DNA of 64,000 bases from UBA10649 sp963700255 (GCA_963700255.1 CAVOWW010000024.1:248001-312000), one strand, 5' to 3'; counted from the first letter of the stretch, positions 25,707-34,647 are shown. Numbers and translations: made by a program. The notes: generated by a model not told the origin, from the letters alone.

Positions 25707-25885
25707 CCGGTCCACGGCCGGAACCAGCGGTGGTGGGGGCGCGTCCGACCCCTGGATCGAGACGATGTTCGGCGTCCGCTTAATGGACGCGAGGGGGCAT
25801 GCCGTCATCAATCTGTTACCTTGGATTAGTCAGTTAGACGCCCGCGCCCGCCGCGGGTTTCTCCATAACGAAGGGCGGTCACGGC

Positions 25886-26989
25886 GTGCGAGTGCCACAA
25901 CGAGGATGGGCCAGGACTGCGGTCGTGAGCCTCGCCTCTGCAGGCCTTCTGCTCTCCGGCATCGCCATCCTCCCCAGCGCGAACGCGGCCCCCAGCCGCG
26001 ACATCGCCCAGGTGCGCGACCAGGTCCGCACCCTCCAGTTCCAGGCTGAGGCGGCGACCGAGCGCTACAACTCGGCCCGCAACCAGCTCGCTGACGTGCA
26101 GGACACCCTGTCCGGCCTCCAGCGCAAGGTGAAGCGCGAGCGCGCGGAGCTCCAGGAGATCCTGTCCTCCGTCGACGACCTCGCTCGGGCCACGTACACG
26201 AGTGGGGGCATCGACACCTCGCTGCAGGTCCTGCTCGCGGAGGACCCGACCGAGTTCCTCGCCCAGGCCGCGGCACTCGACCAGGTGGCCCAGTCGCAGG
26301 CGTCCTCCCTCCGTCGCACCCAGACCGCCCGGCTCCGGCTTGCCCAGAGCGAGGCCGCGGTCCAGGACAAGGAATCCATCGCCCAGCAGTACCGCGACGA
26401 GATGTCGGACGCCAAGGGCGAGGCCGACCAGCAGCTCGGCGAGGCGCAGAGCATCCTCGCGAACCTCGAGGAGGAGGAGCGCCAGCGACTGGCGGCCCTC
26501 GCCGAGGAGGAGCGACGGCAGTCGCAGGCAGCAGCCTCAGCGGCCACCGCAGCCCTCAACTCGGCCGGCTCGAGCAGTTCCGGCAGCGGGCCCTCTAGCG
26601 CAGGCGGCGGCTACACCGGCGGCGGCCGTGCTGCGGCAGCCGTGTCCTACGCCCTCGCCCAGGTGGGCAACCGCTACGTCGCGGCCGCGGCCGGCCCGGA
26701 TGCCTTCGACTGCTCCGGCCTCACGATGACCGCGTGGCGTCAGTCGGGAGTCTCCCTCCCGCACTACAGCTACTCCCAGTACAGCTCGACGCGGCGGATC
26801 CCGGTCAGCGAGGCACAGCCCGGCGACCTGGTGTTCTACTTCGGCGGCGGCGCTCACCACGTCGGGCTCTACATCGGCGGCGGCCGGATGGTGCACGCGG
26901 CCAACCCCGGTGACGGCGTCCGCGTCGACGACATCATGGGCCCCTGGTACGGCGAGCGGTTCAGCGGCATCGGCCGCGTCGTCGGCTAG
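25886..26989 (+). CDS. secreted NlpC/P60 peptidoglycan hydrolase, RipC-like
   Basis: 367 aa. Signal peptide (ending near ANA), long coiled coil at about residues 32-215, a Ser/Gly linker, and an NlpC/P60 domain at the C terminus. Catalytic Cys in DAFDCSGLTM, His in GAHHVGLYIGGG and a third polar residue in HAANPGDG. The coiled coil is of the type controlled by FtsEX. It corresponds in position to Rv2190c. GTG start. The 180-base leader holds no clear riboswitch. Confidence 0.92.
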   Translation: MRVPQRGWARTAVVSLASAGLLLSGIAILPSANAAPSRDIAQVRDQVRTLQFQAEAATERYNSARNQLADVQDTLSGLQRKVKRERAELQEILSSVDDLARATYTSGGIDTSLQVLLAEDPTEFLAQAAALDQVAQSQASSLRRTQTARLRLAQSEAAVQDKESIAQQYRDEMSDAKGEADQQLGEAQSILANLEEEERQRLAALAEEERRQSQAAASAATAALNSAGSSSSGSGPSSAGGGYTGGGRAAAAVSYALAQVGNRYVAAAAGPDAFDCSGLTMTAWRQSGVSLPHYSYSQYSSTRRIPVSEAQPGDLVFYFGGGAHHVGLYIGGGRMVHAANPGDGVRVDDIMGPWYGERFSGIGRVVG

Positions 26990-27010
26990 TCAGGCAGCCC
27001 ACCCCAGTCA

Positions 27011-27056
27011 GCAGAGTGTGGCCCTCGGCATTGAGCCGGGGGCCACAGTTCTCTGC
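27011..27056. terminator. bidirectional terminator after the NlpC/P60 gene and the repeat-protein gene
   Basis: TGTGGCCCTCGGC and GCCGGGGGCCACA pair (one G-U) around ATTGA, extended by outer GCAGAG/CTCTGC arms. It sits between convergent stops at 26989 and 27071. Confidence 0.8.
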
Positions 27057-27070
27057 GTGTCACGCCTCGA

Positions 27071-27766
27071 TCAGCGAACGCCTAGTCCGCTCACGAGGCC
27101 GGAACCTCCTTCGGCATTGGCTGCTGTGGCGGCGGCTTGGTCAGCCAGGCGCATGGCCTGCGGGAGGCTGATGCCGGCGTATTCGGCCGGGACGGTCGTG
27201 GTGGCGGCGGCTTGGTCAGCCAGGCGCATGGCCTGCGGGAGGCTGATGCCGGCGTATTCGGCCGGGACGGTCGTGGTGGCGGCGGCTTGGTCAGCCAGGC
27301 GCATGGCCTGCGGGAGGCTGATGCCGGCGTATTCGGCCGGGACGGTCGTGGTGGCGGCGGCTTGGTCAGCCAGGCGCATGGCCTGCGGGAGGCTGATGCC
27401 GGCGTATTCGGCCGGGACGGTCGTGGTGGCGGCGGCTTGGTCAGCCAGGCGCATGGCCTGCGGGAGGCTGACGCCGGCGTATTCGGCCGGGACCGCCGGG
27501 ACTGGCGTCGTGACGGTGTCGAGCGTCTGGGCGTACTGGAACACGCCCATGGCTGCGAGCACCAGCGCGGCAGCGGTCAGCGCGATCGCTGCGTACCTCC
27601 GGCCGTGATGCTTCTCGTGGTGCACAGGAGAAGCCGGAGCCGGCGGTGTCGACAGTCCTACAGATGGGGCGCCCATCGGCATCGCAAACAGCGCGAGTCC
27701 TGACGATGCGGGGGAACCCGGTGCGCGGACGGAACTGAGACCGCCCGTGGGAGTGATGGTTGTCAT
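27071..27766 (-). CDS. single-pass membrane protein with five tandem 25-residue repeats, function unknown
   Basis: 231 aa. A Pro/Ser/Gly-rich N-terminal region (1-57) ends in a His/Lys-rich patch. One transmembrane helix follows (about 58-78, AAIALTAAALVLAAMGVF). Residues 92-216 are five repeats of VPAEYAGISLPQAMRLADQ plus AAATTT, each a likely amphipathic helix and Thr/Pro linker, then NAEGGSGLVSGLGVR. The first copy has Val for Ile. The start has a strong AAGGAGGTG site eight bases upstream, which marks it as a real, well-translated gene. I recognise no family. Confidence 0.75.
   Translation of the reverse strand: MTTITPTGGLSSVRAPGSPASSGLALFAMPMGAPSVGLSTPPAPASPVHHEKHHGRRYAAIALTAAALVLAAMGVFQYAQTLDTVTTPVPAVPAEYAGVSLPQAMRLADQAAATTTVPAEYAGISLPQAMRLADQAAATTTVPAEYAGISLPQAMRLADQAAATTTVPAEYAGISLPQAMRLADQAAATTTVPAEYAGISLPQAMRLADQAAATAANAEGGSGLVSGLGVR
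27128..27502 (-). repeat. five tandem copies of a 75-bp coding repeat
   Basis: Copies begin at 27128, 27203, 27278, 27353 and 27428. The first four are base-for-base identical over 75 bp; the last differs at one internal base (ATGCC to ACGCC context) and at its 3' end. Identity at synonymous sites shows recent duplication or homogenisation. In frame with the 231-aa membrane protein. Confidence 0.95.
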
Positions 27767-27832
27767 CTTCAGACACCTCCTTCCCTTCGATTCAATTGTC
27801 CCACTTCGGCGTGCGTACGGGGACTGCCGTGA

Positions 27833-27868
27833 ACGACGATGGGCCGCCCGAAGGCGGCCCATCGTCGT
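27833..27868. terminator. terminator for fadD15 (minus strand)
   Basis: ACGACGATGGGCCGCC and GGCGGCCCATCGTCGT form a perfect 16-bp stem with a CGAA tetraloop, ten bases after the fadD15 stop and upstream of the repeat-protein gene. The two genes therefore probably have separate transcripts. Confidence 0.85.
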
Positions 27869-27877
27869 CGTGCGCGG

Positions 27878-29671
27878 TCAGGAGTAGAGCGCCTCGACCT
27901 CGGTCGCGAACTCCTGCATGACGACCGCGCGCTTGAGCTTGAGCGACGGGGTGATCTGCCCGCCCTCCTCGGTCCAGTCGACGGGCAGGATGGCGAACTT
28001 CTTGATCGCCTCGGCGTGCGACACGGCCTTGTTCGCGTCGTCGACCGCGCCCTGGATCGCCGCGACGAGGTCCGGATCCTGGGTCAGGTCGGCCACCCCT
28101 GCCGCGCCCTTGTTGTTCTGCTTGGCCCACGCGGGGAAGGCCTCGGGATCGATGGTGATCAGGGCGCCGATGAACGGCTTGTTGTCACCGACGACCATGC
28201 ACTGGCTCACCAGCCAGTTGGCGCGCAGCCGGTCCTCGAGCACTGCGGGGGCGACGTTCTTGCCGGCCGCGGTGATGATGAGCTCCTTCTTGCGTCCGGT
28301 GATCTTGACGAAGCCCTCGTCGTCGATCTCCCCGATGTCGCCGGAGTGGAACCAGCCGTCGGGCTCGATGGCCTCGGCCGTGGCGGTCGGGTTGTTCCAG
28401 TAGCCCGTGAAGATCTGGTCCCCTCCGAGCAACAGCTCGCCATCAGCAGCGACCTTCACCCGGGCGCCGGGGAGCGGCTGCCCGACCGAGCCGATGCGGA
28501 TCGCGCTCGGGCGGTTGACCGTGGTCGCGGCCGCTGTCTCGGTGAGGCCGTAGCCCTCGAGGATCGTCACGTTGATGCCGCGGAAGAAATGCCCGAGGCG
28601 GGCGCCCAGCGGGCCACCGCCGGAGACCGCCCAGCGCATGTTGCCACCCATGGCATGGCGGAGCTTGCTGTAGACGAGCTTGTCGAAGAGCGCGTGCTTG
28701 AGCTTGAGCACGAGTCCGGCACCGCCGGAGTCCAGGGCCTCGCTGTAGTCGATGGCCGTCTGCGCGGCCGTGTCGAAGATCTTGCCCTTGCCGTCGGCAA
28801 CGGCCTTCTGCTGGGAGGCGTTGTAGATCTTCTCGAAGACGCGAGGCACGGCCAGCAGGAAGGTGGGTTGGAAGGACGCCAGGCCGGGGAGCAGATCCTT
28901 GATGTCAGCCGAGTGCCCGAGTCGGACGCCGGCGCGGATGCAGCCGAGCTGGATCGCACGGCCGAACACATGGGCGACGGGCAGGAACAGCAGCGTCGAC
29001 GACCCGGGAGCGAGGAAGACGTCCGGCAGCCCCCACACGACGTTGTCGACCTCGAACATGAAGTTCCGGTGGGTGAGCGTGCAGCCCTTGGGGCGACCCG
29101 TCGTGCCCGACGTGTAGATGATCGTGGCCACCGAGTCGGGGGTCAGCGTCTGGCGCCGTTCCTCGAGGGTCTCGTCGGAGACGCTGCGCCCCTCCTCCTT
29201 CAGCTGGTCGATGATGCCGTCCTCGAAGACCCACACCCGGGTGACGCCGGGGATGTCGACGGAGACCTCGTCGAACGTCTTCTTGTTCTTCTCGCTCTCC
29301 AGGAAGACCGCGACGGAACCGGAGTCGCTGAGCATCCACTGGATCTGCTCGGCCGAGGAGGTCTCGTACACGGGCACGCTCACGGCGCCGGCGTACCAGA
29401 TGGCGTAGTCGACGAGGGTCCACTCGTACCGGGTGCGGCTCATGACACCGATGCGCTCGCCGGGTTCGACGGCGTTGGCGACGATGCCCTTCGCGACGGC
29501 CTTGACCTCGTCCAGGAACTCCTGGGCGGTCACGTCCACCCACGCGGACCCGCGGGGCACCGACAGGGCCACGTGGGCAGGGGTCTTGGCGGCGTTTTCG
29601 ATGATGTGGTCCACGAGGCTGCCGGACGTGGGAGTCGCGACAACGGCGGGCACGGAGAATTCTGTTCGCAT
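27878..29671 (-). CDS. fadD15: long-chain fatty-acid-CoA ligase, FadD15-like
   Basis: 597 aa. Activates fatty acids as acyl-AMP, then acyl-CoA. ATP-binding motif TIIYTSGTTGRPKGC, motif GYGLTETAA, and DIGEIDDEGFVKITGRKKELI, plus the Lys-containing C-terminal region (PSLKLKRAVV). The start is MRTEFSVPA (ATG at 29669-29671); the open frame runs much further upstream through the divergent gene but without likeness to the family. Matches Rv2187 in position. Followed by a strong terminator. Confidence 0.94.
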   Translation of the reverse strand: MRTEFSVPAVVATPTSGSLVDHIIENAAKTPAHVALSVPRGSAWVDVTAQEFLDEVKAVAKGIVANAVEPGERIGVMSRTRYEWTLVDYAIWYAGAVSVPVYETSSAEQIQWMLSDSGSVAVFLESEKNKKTFDEVSVDIPGVTRVWVFEDGIIDQLKEEGRSVSDETLEERRQTLTPDSVATIIYTSGTTGRPKGCTLTHRNFMFEVDNVVWGLPDVFLAPGSSTLLFLPVAHVFGRAIQLGCIRAGVRLGHSADIKDLLPGLASFQPTFLLAVPRVFEKIYNASQQKAVADGKGKIFDTAAQTAIDYSEALDSGGAGLVLKLKHALFDKLVYSKLRHAMGGNMRWAVSGGGPLGARLGHFFRGINVTILEGYGLTETAAATTVNRPSAIRIGSVGQPLPGARVKVAADGELLLGGDQIFTGYWNNPTATAEAIEPDGWFHSGDIGEIDDEGFVKITGRKKELIITAAGKNVAPAVLEDRLRANWLVSQCMVVGDNKPFIGALITIDPEAFPAWAKQNNKGAAGVADLTQDPDLVAAIQGAVDDANKAVSHAEAIKKFAILPVDWTEEGGQITPSLKLKRAVVMQEFATEVEALYS

Positions 29672-29756
29672 GTTTTCACCGTAGGACACAACGCGGTCCT
29701 TGGCGACCCGTTCGGCCGGGTCCGCGAACGATGGCCCGCCATGGCATTCTGGCCGG

Positions 29757-30149
29757 GTGCCCAGCGTGGAGGTCGTCGACGAGACCGTCATCGTGGTGCG
29801 TCGGGAGGCGCTGGCGGCCGTGGTCGCGGACAGCACCCGATGGGTGGCCTGGTGGCCGGACCTCGAGGCGACGGTTGTCGTCGACCGTGGCGTCTCTGGG
29901 CTGCAGTGGTCGGTGACCGGCGGCCTGGTGGGCAGCGCCGACGTGGTCCTGACGCCGGTCGGCTCCGGTGTCCTCATGCGGTACGTCCTGGCGGCGGATC
30001 CCACCGCTCCCGGCTCCCGGACCCAGGCGCGCCAGCTGCCTGACTCCCCGCACGGTCGTCGCGAGCTCGCCGGCCTGCGGCGCCGGCATGCCCTGGCGTG
30101 GAAGGCGACCGTGTGGGCGCTCAAGGACGAGCTCGAGTCCGAGGCCTAG
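29757..30149 (+). CDS. SRPBCC (polyketide cyclase/dehydrase-like) small protein
   Basis: 130 aa, opening MPSVEVVDETVIVVRREALAAV, with RWVAWWPDLEATVVVDRG and GLQWSVTGGLVGSADVVLTP, the strand pattern of a START-like pocket protein. A ligand is unknown. GTG start; divergent from fadD15 (85 bases). First of a run of closely spaced plus-strand genes that ends with the glucokinase. Confidence 0.7.
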   Translation: MPSVEVVDETVIVVRREALAAVVADSTRWVAWWPDLEATVVVDRGVSGLQWSVTGGLVGSADVVLTPVGSGVLMRYVLAADPTAPGSRTQARQLPDSPHGRRELAGLRRRHALAWKATVWALKDELESEA

Positions 30150-30154
30150 GCCCC

Positions 30155-30967
30155 GTGCGCGTCCATGTCGCCAGTGACGTCCATGGAGCTGGTGCGGAGC
30201 TCTCGCGCGCGGCCGAGGGCTCGGACGTCTTCGTCTGCCTCGGCGACCTGATCCTGTTCCTCGACTACGACGACCCTGGGCGCGGCATCTTCGCGGACCT
30301 GTTCGGCGAGGACCACGCCCGCGCCTACATCGAGGCCCGGACGGCCAACCGGTTCGACGAGGCGCACGCACTGAGCGTCGCTGCATGGGCCAGGCTGGGG
30401 GTCACCGACCCCGCGGCGAAGTGGGCGCTGATGCAGGCGATGGTGAAGGCCCAGTACGAGGAGCTCTTCGACGCCATGCCGTCGCCCGCGCTGCTGACGT
30501 ACGGCAACGTCGACATACCGGCGCTCTGGCCGGACTACCTGCGCGAGGGCCACCAGGTGGTCGACGCCGAGGTGGTCGAGGTCGCAGGCATGCGCTGGGG
30601 ATTCGTGGGCGGGGGCCTCGTGAGCCCGATGCGCACGCCGTACGAGATCCCGGAGGCCGAGTACGCCGCGAAGGTGGCCGTACTCGGACCCGTCGACGTG
30701 CTGTTCACCCATATCCCGCCGGCCCTGCCGGAGCTGACCTACGACGTGCTCGCCCGCCGGTTCGAGGTCGGCAGCCGGGCGCTTCTCGAGTACGTGCGGC
30801 AGGTCCAGCCGCGCTACCACCTGTTCGGGCACGTCCACCAGCCGTTGGCGGCCAGGACCCGGATCGGGCGCACCGAGTGCGTCAACGTCGGGCACTTCCA
30901 CGGCACCGGCCGTCCGTTCGTGCTCGACCTCCCGAGCAGCCGGGAGGCGGGTCAGCCGGGACGGTAG
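30155..30967 (+). CDS. calcineurin-like metallophosphoesterase
   Basis: 270 aa. Two-metal phosphoesterase motifs in order: ASDVHG (DxH), VCLGDLILF (GD), TYGNVD (GN), HIPPALPE (H) and LFGHVHQP (GHxH). Substrate unknown. GTG start five bases after the preceding stop; ten bases before the next gene. Co-transcription with SRPBCC proteins is typical of this actinobacterial block. Confidence 0.9.
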   Translation: MRVHVASDVHGAGAELSRAAEGSDVFVCLGDLILFLDYDDPGRGIFADLFGEDHARAYIEARTANRFDEAHALSVAAWARLGVTDPAAKWALMQAMVKAQYEELFDAMPSPALLTYGNVDIPALWPDYLREGHQVVDAEVVEVAGMRWGFVGGGLVSPMRTPYEIPEAEYAAKVAVLGPVDVLFTHIPPALPELTYDVLARRFEVGSRALLEYVRQVQPRYHLFGHVHQPLAARTRIGRTECVNVGHFHGTGRPFVLDLPSSREAGQPGR

Positions 30968-30976
30968 CCTTCGTCC

Positions 30977-31432
30977 ATGGCCGACCTGACCGAGTCCAGC
31001 ATCGTCATCAACGCGCGCCCTGCCGCGATCATGGACGTGATCGCTGACCTCGCCGCGTATCCCGAGTGGAGCGACGGGATCAAGGAGGTCACGGTGCTGG
31101 CCCGCTACGAGGACGACAACCGGCCGGCGGACGCCCGGTTCAACCTGTCGTCCGGTGCCATCAAGGACATCTACGAACTCGAGTACGACTGGGACGGCGA
31201 CGAGAAGGTGTCCTGGACGCTCACCAAGGGCGACATGCTGACCGCCATGGATGGCGTCTACGAGCTGGAAGCCGGCGCCGACGGCAGCACGACGGTGCAC
31301 TACCGGCTGGCCGTGGACGTCAAGATCCCGATGATCGGGATGATCAAGCGCAAGGCCGAGAAGGTCATCGTCGATACCGCCCTGAAGGGTCTGAAGAAGC
31401 GTGTCGAGTCGCTGCCGACTGATCCTGCTTAG
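30977..31432 (+). CDS. SRPBCC family protein (TB16.3-like)
   Basis: 151 aa. Starts MADLTESSIVINARPAAIMDVIADLAAYPEW, the standard N terminus of START/PYR-like pocket proteins, and ends in the long helix GMIKRKAEKVIVDTALKGLKKRV. Position and sequence type match Rv2185c. Probably binds a lipid or other hydrophobic ligand. It overlaps the following ArsA-like gene by 32 bases. Confidence 0.88.
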   Translation: MADLTESSIVINARPAAIMDVIADLAAYPEWSDGIKEVTVLARYEDDNRPADARFNLSSGAIKDIYELEYDWDGDEKVSWTLTKGDMLTAMDGVYELEAGADGSTTVHYRLAVDVKIPMIGMIKRKAEKVIVDTALKGLKKRVESLPTDPA

Positions 31433-32466
31433 CGGGGTCGGCGGAGCCGGCACCACAACGGTCGCCCACGCCACTGCCGCCGCCGCCCGGGTGGAGGGCC
31501 TTACCGTCGAGCTCATCGATGCCTCCGGATCCGTCGATCCCGACCCGGAGCTGCTGGCCCTCGCCGGGAGCAGCGTGGGTCGGCTGTTCGCCGAGGTGGG
31601 CGCGGAGCCGCTGGTGGCCGAGGCGTGGTCGTCGCTGGCGGGGGTCGCTCAGCTGTCCACGCTGGCCCGCGTCGTGCGCGCGGTCTCCGAGGGCGCGGTC
31701 GACGTCATCGTCGTCGACGGCGGCGACCACCGCCGCGCCAGGGATCTCGTCGACCTGCCCGCCATCCTCGAACGCCTTCTCGACGCCGCCCTCACGCCGC
31801 GACTGGCGATGTGGCGGTCGAAGGGCTCGGCCGGCGAGGCGGCCGTCTTCGATGCCGTCGGCGCGGCGCGGCACGAGATCGTGCGGATGCGCCAGGTGCT
31901 GGAGCATGCCGCCGACGTCAGTGCGCCTCGTCACTGCGCCCACCACAGCGTCCGTCGACCGCACGGTCACTGCCCTTTCGGTGTTCGCCATGCTCGGCGT
32001 CGCCGTCGACGGCGTGGTCGTCAACAGGTTCCCGCGCAAGGCGGATGGCTGGCCCGCCGAGGCCATGGATGCCGCGGAGCGGGCGCTCGACCTGATGGCG
32101 GAGCGCGCCGATGGCGTCGCGGTGTGGAAGTCGACCTCGCGGGTGCGGCCGGTGCCGAAGGGGCGTTCCGTGCTCGGCCCGCTCGACCGGGTCCAGGTCC
32201 TCGATGCAGAGCAGCTGACCGTCCTCATCGGCGCGGATGAGTTCGAGCTCGGCCTGCCGCTGGCGGCGGCAGCACGGGCTGCAGCCGCGGTCGGCGTGCA
32301 GGAGCACCATCTCGTGGTGGCCTTCGACGGTGCCATGAGGTGGATCGACCTGCCGCCGGTGCTGCGGCGCTGCGAGCCCGTTCGAGCCGTGCGTACCCCG
32401 TCGGGACTCCTGGTGACGTTCGTGCCCGACCCGGCCACCTGGCGTCGGCCCGCGGAGGCATCGTGA
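31401..32466 (+). pseudogene. ArsA-like ATPase (Rv2184c type) with an apparent +1 frameshift near 31920
   Basis: The first half reads well in one frame from the GTG at 31401 (RLILLSGVGGAGTTTVA to MRQVLEHAADV). From 31921 homology continues only in the +1 frame (VRLVTAPTTASVDRTVTAL to FVPDPATWRRPAEAS, stop at 32466). Joined, it would be about 354 aa. Total length is 1066 bases, one too many. The deviant Walker A reads GVGGAGTTT, without the usual lysines of ArsA/MinD, so ATP hydrolysis is doubtful even if intact. The frameshift may be real or a sequencing error; neighbouring genes are intact. Confidence 0.8.
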
Positions 32467-32900
32467 GCAGCGACCGGCGTGCGCCGTGGTGGTACTCGGG
32501 CGACGACGACGAGCCCGTGGTGGCCGCAGCCGAGCCCGACACGCGGGACGACTCCGGATTCGACGGCGAGGGCGAGCTCAGCGAGGAGCCAGAGGACACC
32601 TCGTCGACCATGGACTGGACAGCCCTCGTCGCCGGCGCCGCGAGGATGGTCGACTGGGCGACCGAGCGCGTGATGGCACCGCACGCCGAGCACACGGACC
32701 CGGCCGAGCACCCGGAGTGCATGGTGTGCCGCACCGTCACGCTGATCGGGGATCCGGTGGGCCTCATGGGCGGCGGTGACAGTCCGCCGGCGGACGCTGA
32801 TCCGATCGGCGCCGAGGCCGAGTCGTTGACCCCGGTGCCCGAGGCGACCCCCGGCGCGCCGCCGATCCGCTGGATCCCGATCGTCGAGACGAGCGACTGA
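32463..32900 (+). CDS. conserved actinobacterial protein, unknown function (Rv2183c position)
   Basis: 145 aa, acidic. N-terminal APWWYSGDDDEP, a central amphipathic helix (MDWTALVAGAARMVDWATERV), a conserved-looking HPECMVCRTVTLIGD with CxxC, and a Pro-rich tail. GTG start overlapping the previous stop (GTGA), so translationally coupled to the ArsA-like gene. No domain recognised. Confidence 0.75.
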   Translation: MSSDRRAPWWYSGDDDEPVVAAAEPDTRDDSGFDGEGELSEEPEDTSSTMDWTALVAGAARMVDWATERVMAPHAEHTDPAEHPECMVCRTVTLIGDPVGLMGGGDSPPADADPIGAEAESLTPVPEATPGAPPIRWIPIVETSD

Positions 32901-32937
32901 GCGCACTCCAGGCCGCCGCATGGCTACGCTGTGCCGC

Positions 32938-33894
32938 GTGGGAATGAGCATCGGCGTCGACATCGGCGGCACCAAGATCCTGGCCGGCATCGTGACCGAC
33001 GACGGCCAGATCGTCTCCACGGCCCGCCGGCCGACGCCCCGACATGATGCGAACGACGTCCTCGACCTCGTCGCGGACGTCGTGGGTGAGCTCGTCGACG
33101 GCGGCACGGAACCGATCGTCGGCGTCGGCGTCGGCGTGGCCGGGCTCGTGGACGCGGAGCGGTCCCGGGTCTACTTCGCCCCCAACCTGCGGTGGTCGCA
33201 GGTGCCCGTCCGTGCCCTCCTCGAGGCCGCCACGGGCCTGCCCGTCGTCGTCGAGAACGACGGCAACATCGCGGCCTGGGGCGAGTACCGCTTCGGTGCC
33301 GGTCGGGGCACCTCGGATCTCGTCCTGGTGACCGTGGGCACGGGCATCGGAGGCGGCATCGTCATCAACGGCGGCCTGTTCCGCGGCTCGCACGGCGTGG
33401 CCGGCGAGATCGGGCACATCAACGCGGTGCCGGACGGACGTCCCTGCGGCTGCGGGCGGCACGGCTGCCTGGAGCAGTACGCGAGCGGCAACGCACTGGT
33501 CCGGGAGGCCCGACTGCTCGCCGCGGACCGGCGGTCCGAGGCGGGGGTCCTGCTCGGGCTGGGCGACGGCACTCCCGAGGGAGTCCAGGGCGTCCACATC
33601 ACCGAGGCGGCACGTGCCGGCGACCCGGTGGCGACCGAGGCCTTCGCCATCGTCGGCACCTGGCTCGGACGCGGACTCGCCGATCTCGCCGCCGTGCTCG
33701 ATCCCGAGGTCTTCGTGATCGGCGGCGGCGTGTCCGACGCCGGGGACCTCCTCCTGGCGAGCGCCAGGCAGACGCTCGCGGACAAGCTCATCGGCCAGCA
33801 GAACCGGCCGGCCCCGCTGGTCAAGGTCGCCGAGCTGACGAACCTCGCGGGCCTGGTCGGCGCAGCGGACCTCGCGCGCCAGCCGCGCCCGTAG
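32938..33894 (+). CDS. glk: ROK-family glucokinase
   Basis: 318 aa. Phosphorylates glucose with ATP. N-terminal phosphate loop IGVDIGGTKILAGIV, sugar-binding VENDGNIAAWGEY, VTVGTGIGGGIVINGG, catalytic EIGHI, and the zinc motif CGCGRHGCLEQYASG. Start is uncertain: GTG at 32938 or ATG at 32944, neither with a good ribosome site. Matches the Streptomyces GlkA type, which is central to carbon control there. End of the plus-strand run. Confidence 0.93.
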   Translation: MGMSIGVDIGGTKILAGIVTDDGQIVSTARRPTPRHDANDVLDLVADVVGELVDGGTEPIVGVGVGVAGLVDAERSRVYFAPNLRWSQVPVRALLEAATGLPVVVENDGNIAAWGEYRFGAGRGTSDLVLVTVGTGIGGGIVINGGLFRGSHGVAGEIGHINAVPDGRPCGCGRHGCLEQYASGNALVREARLLAADRRSEAGVLLGLGDGTPEGVQGVHITEAARAGDPVATEAFAIVGTWLGRGLADLAAVLDPEVFVIGGGVSDAGDLLLASARQTLADKLIGQQNRPAPLVKVAELTNLAGLVGAADLARQPRP

Positions 33895-33921
33895 GCCGAG
33901 CGCCGAGGGCGGCCTGGCCGC

Positions 33922-34209
33922 TCACGGAGTGATCGCCACCACCACGCGCACGGTGTCGCCGATCTCGAGCGACTCGGCCGTGCGAACCGCGTCCTTGACC
34001 GGCAGCAGGTAGCCGCCGTCCTTCGGGAAGAGCGATGTGGTCCAGCTGGTGCTGCCGATCACGGCAGTGACCGGCACCATCCCCCAGCCGTACGTCACGG
34101 CCGCTGACACAGCCTTGACCTGCGCGCTCTCGTCGGCCGGAAGGGTGACGAAGTGGTACGGGGACGGCCCCCTCCAGAACCACAGGTCTCCGCTGAACGA
34201 CACCTCCAT
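33922..34209 (-). CDS. DUF1905 domain protein
   Basis: 95 aa. Opens MEVSFSGDLWFWRGPSPYHFVTLP and contains GWGMVPVTAVIGSTSWTTSLFPKDGGYLLPVKDAVR and IGDTVRVVVAI, the compact beta-barrel pattern of DUF1905. Function unknown. Eight bases downstream of the next minus-strand gene. Confidence 0.87.
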   Translation of the reverse strand: MEVSFSGDLWFWRGPSPYHFVTLPADESAQVKAVSAAVTYGWGMVPVTAVIGSTSWTTSLFPKDGGYLLPVKDAVRTAESLEIGDTVRVVVAITP

Positions 34210-34217
34210 GGGCGGAC

Positions 34218-34637
34218 TCAGACGACCGCGCCGCTGTCGGTGTCGTCGTCGCGGTCCTTCATGCGGGCCACGAGGGCGACGAACCCGCCGATCGTCGCCG
34301 CGACGCCGAGTCCGGCCAGCCATCGGTCCCAGCCGAGCAGGTTGGTCGCGATCACGAGGACGGGGCCGCCGAGGACGGCTGCCCAGGCGAACCGACCGAC
34401 CGCGTCGGCCGGACGCGGGAGCGGAGGAGGGTGAGGGGGCTCGTACCCGGCGTCGTCGTCGTCGAGCTCGATCGGATCGGCGAGCGGATCGGGATGGTCG
34501 CCATCGGCCGCGAGCGCGGGGAGGGACCGTTCCTTCGGGAACTCCGGGCTGAGGTCGATCTGGCCGCTGAGGTCGGCGACGATCGCGTCCCAGGCGCGCT
34601 GCTCATGCTCGGGGAGGTCGGACTCCCTGCTGGTCAC
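34218..34637 (-). CDS. small membrane protein with two transmembrane segments, unknown function
   Basis: 139 aa. N-terminal soluble part (SDLPEHEQRAWDAIVADLSGQIDLSP), an Asp/Pro-rich linker, then two helices (FAWAAVLGGPVLVIATNLLG and WLAGLGVAATIGGFVALVAR). GTG start at 34635-34637, ten bases after the esterase stop; an upstream frame extension is a shadow of that gene. No domain recognised. Confidence 0.72.
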   Translation of the reverse strand: MTSRESDLPEHEQRAWDAIVADLSGQIDLSPEFPKERSLPALAADGDHPDPLADPIELDDDDAGYEPPHPPPLPRPADAVGRFAWAAVLGGPVLVIATNLLGWDRWLAGLGVAATIGGFVALVARMKDRDDDTDSGAVV

Positions 34638-34647
34638 GCGTGCTCCA

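Noticed and set aside
25707..25885. c-di-AMP (ydaO-type) riboswitch before the NlpC/P60 gene
   Set aside because: Expected in many actinobacteria at such genes, but the conserved core elements are not found; only a small GTCC/GGAC dyad is seen.
27128..27502. Possible CRISPR array
   Set aside because: The 75-bp units adjoin directly without spacers and lie in a coding frame.
27137..27703. Plus-strand open frame with repeated GLREADAGVFGRDGRGGGGLVSQ units
   Set aside because: It is the antisense of the 75-bp repeat array. The minus-strand gene has a strong ribosome site and a transmembrane segment; this one has neither.
30146..31516. Long minus-strand open frame (456 codons) opposite the phosphoesterase and SRPBCC genes
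   Set aside because: His/Asp/Arg/Val-rich composition without domains, typical for antisense of GC-rich genes; the plus-strand genes carry clear motifs.
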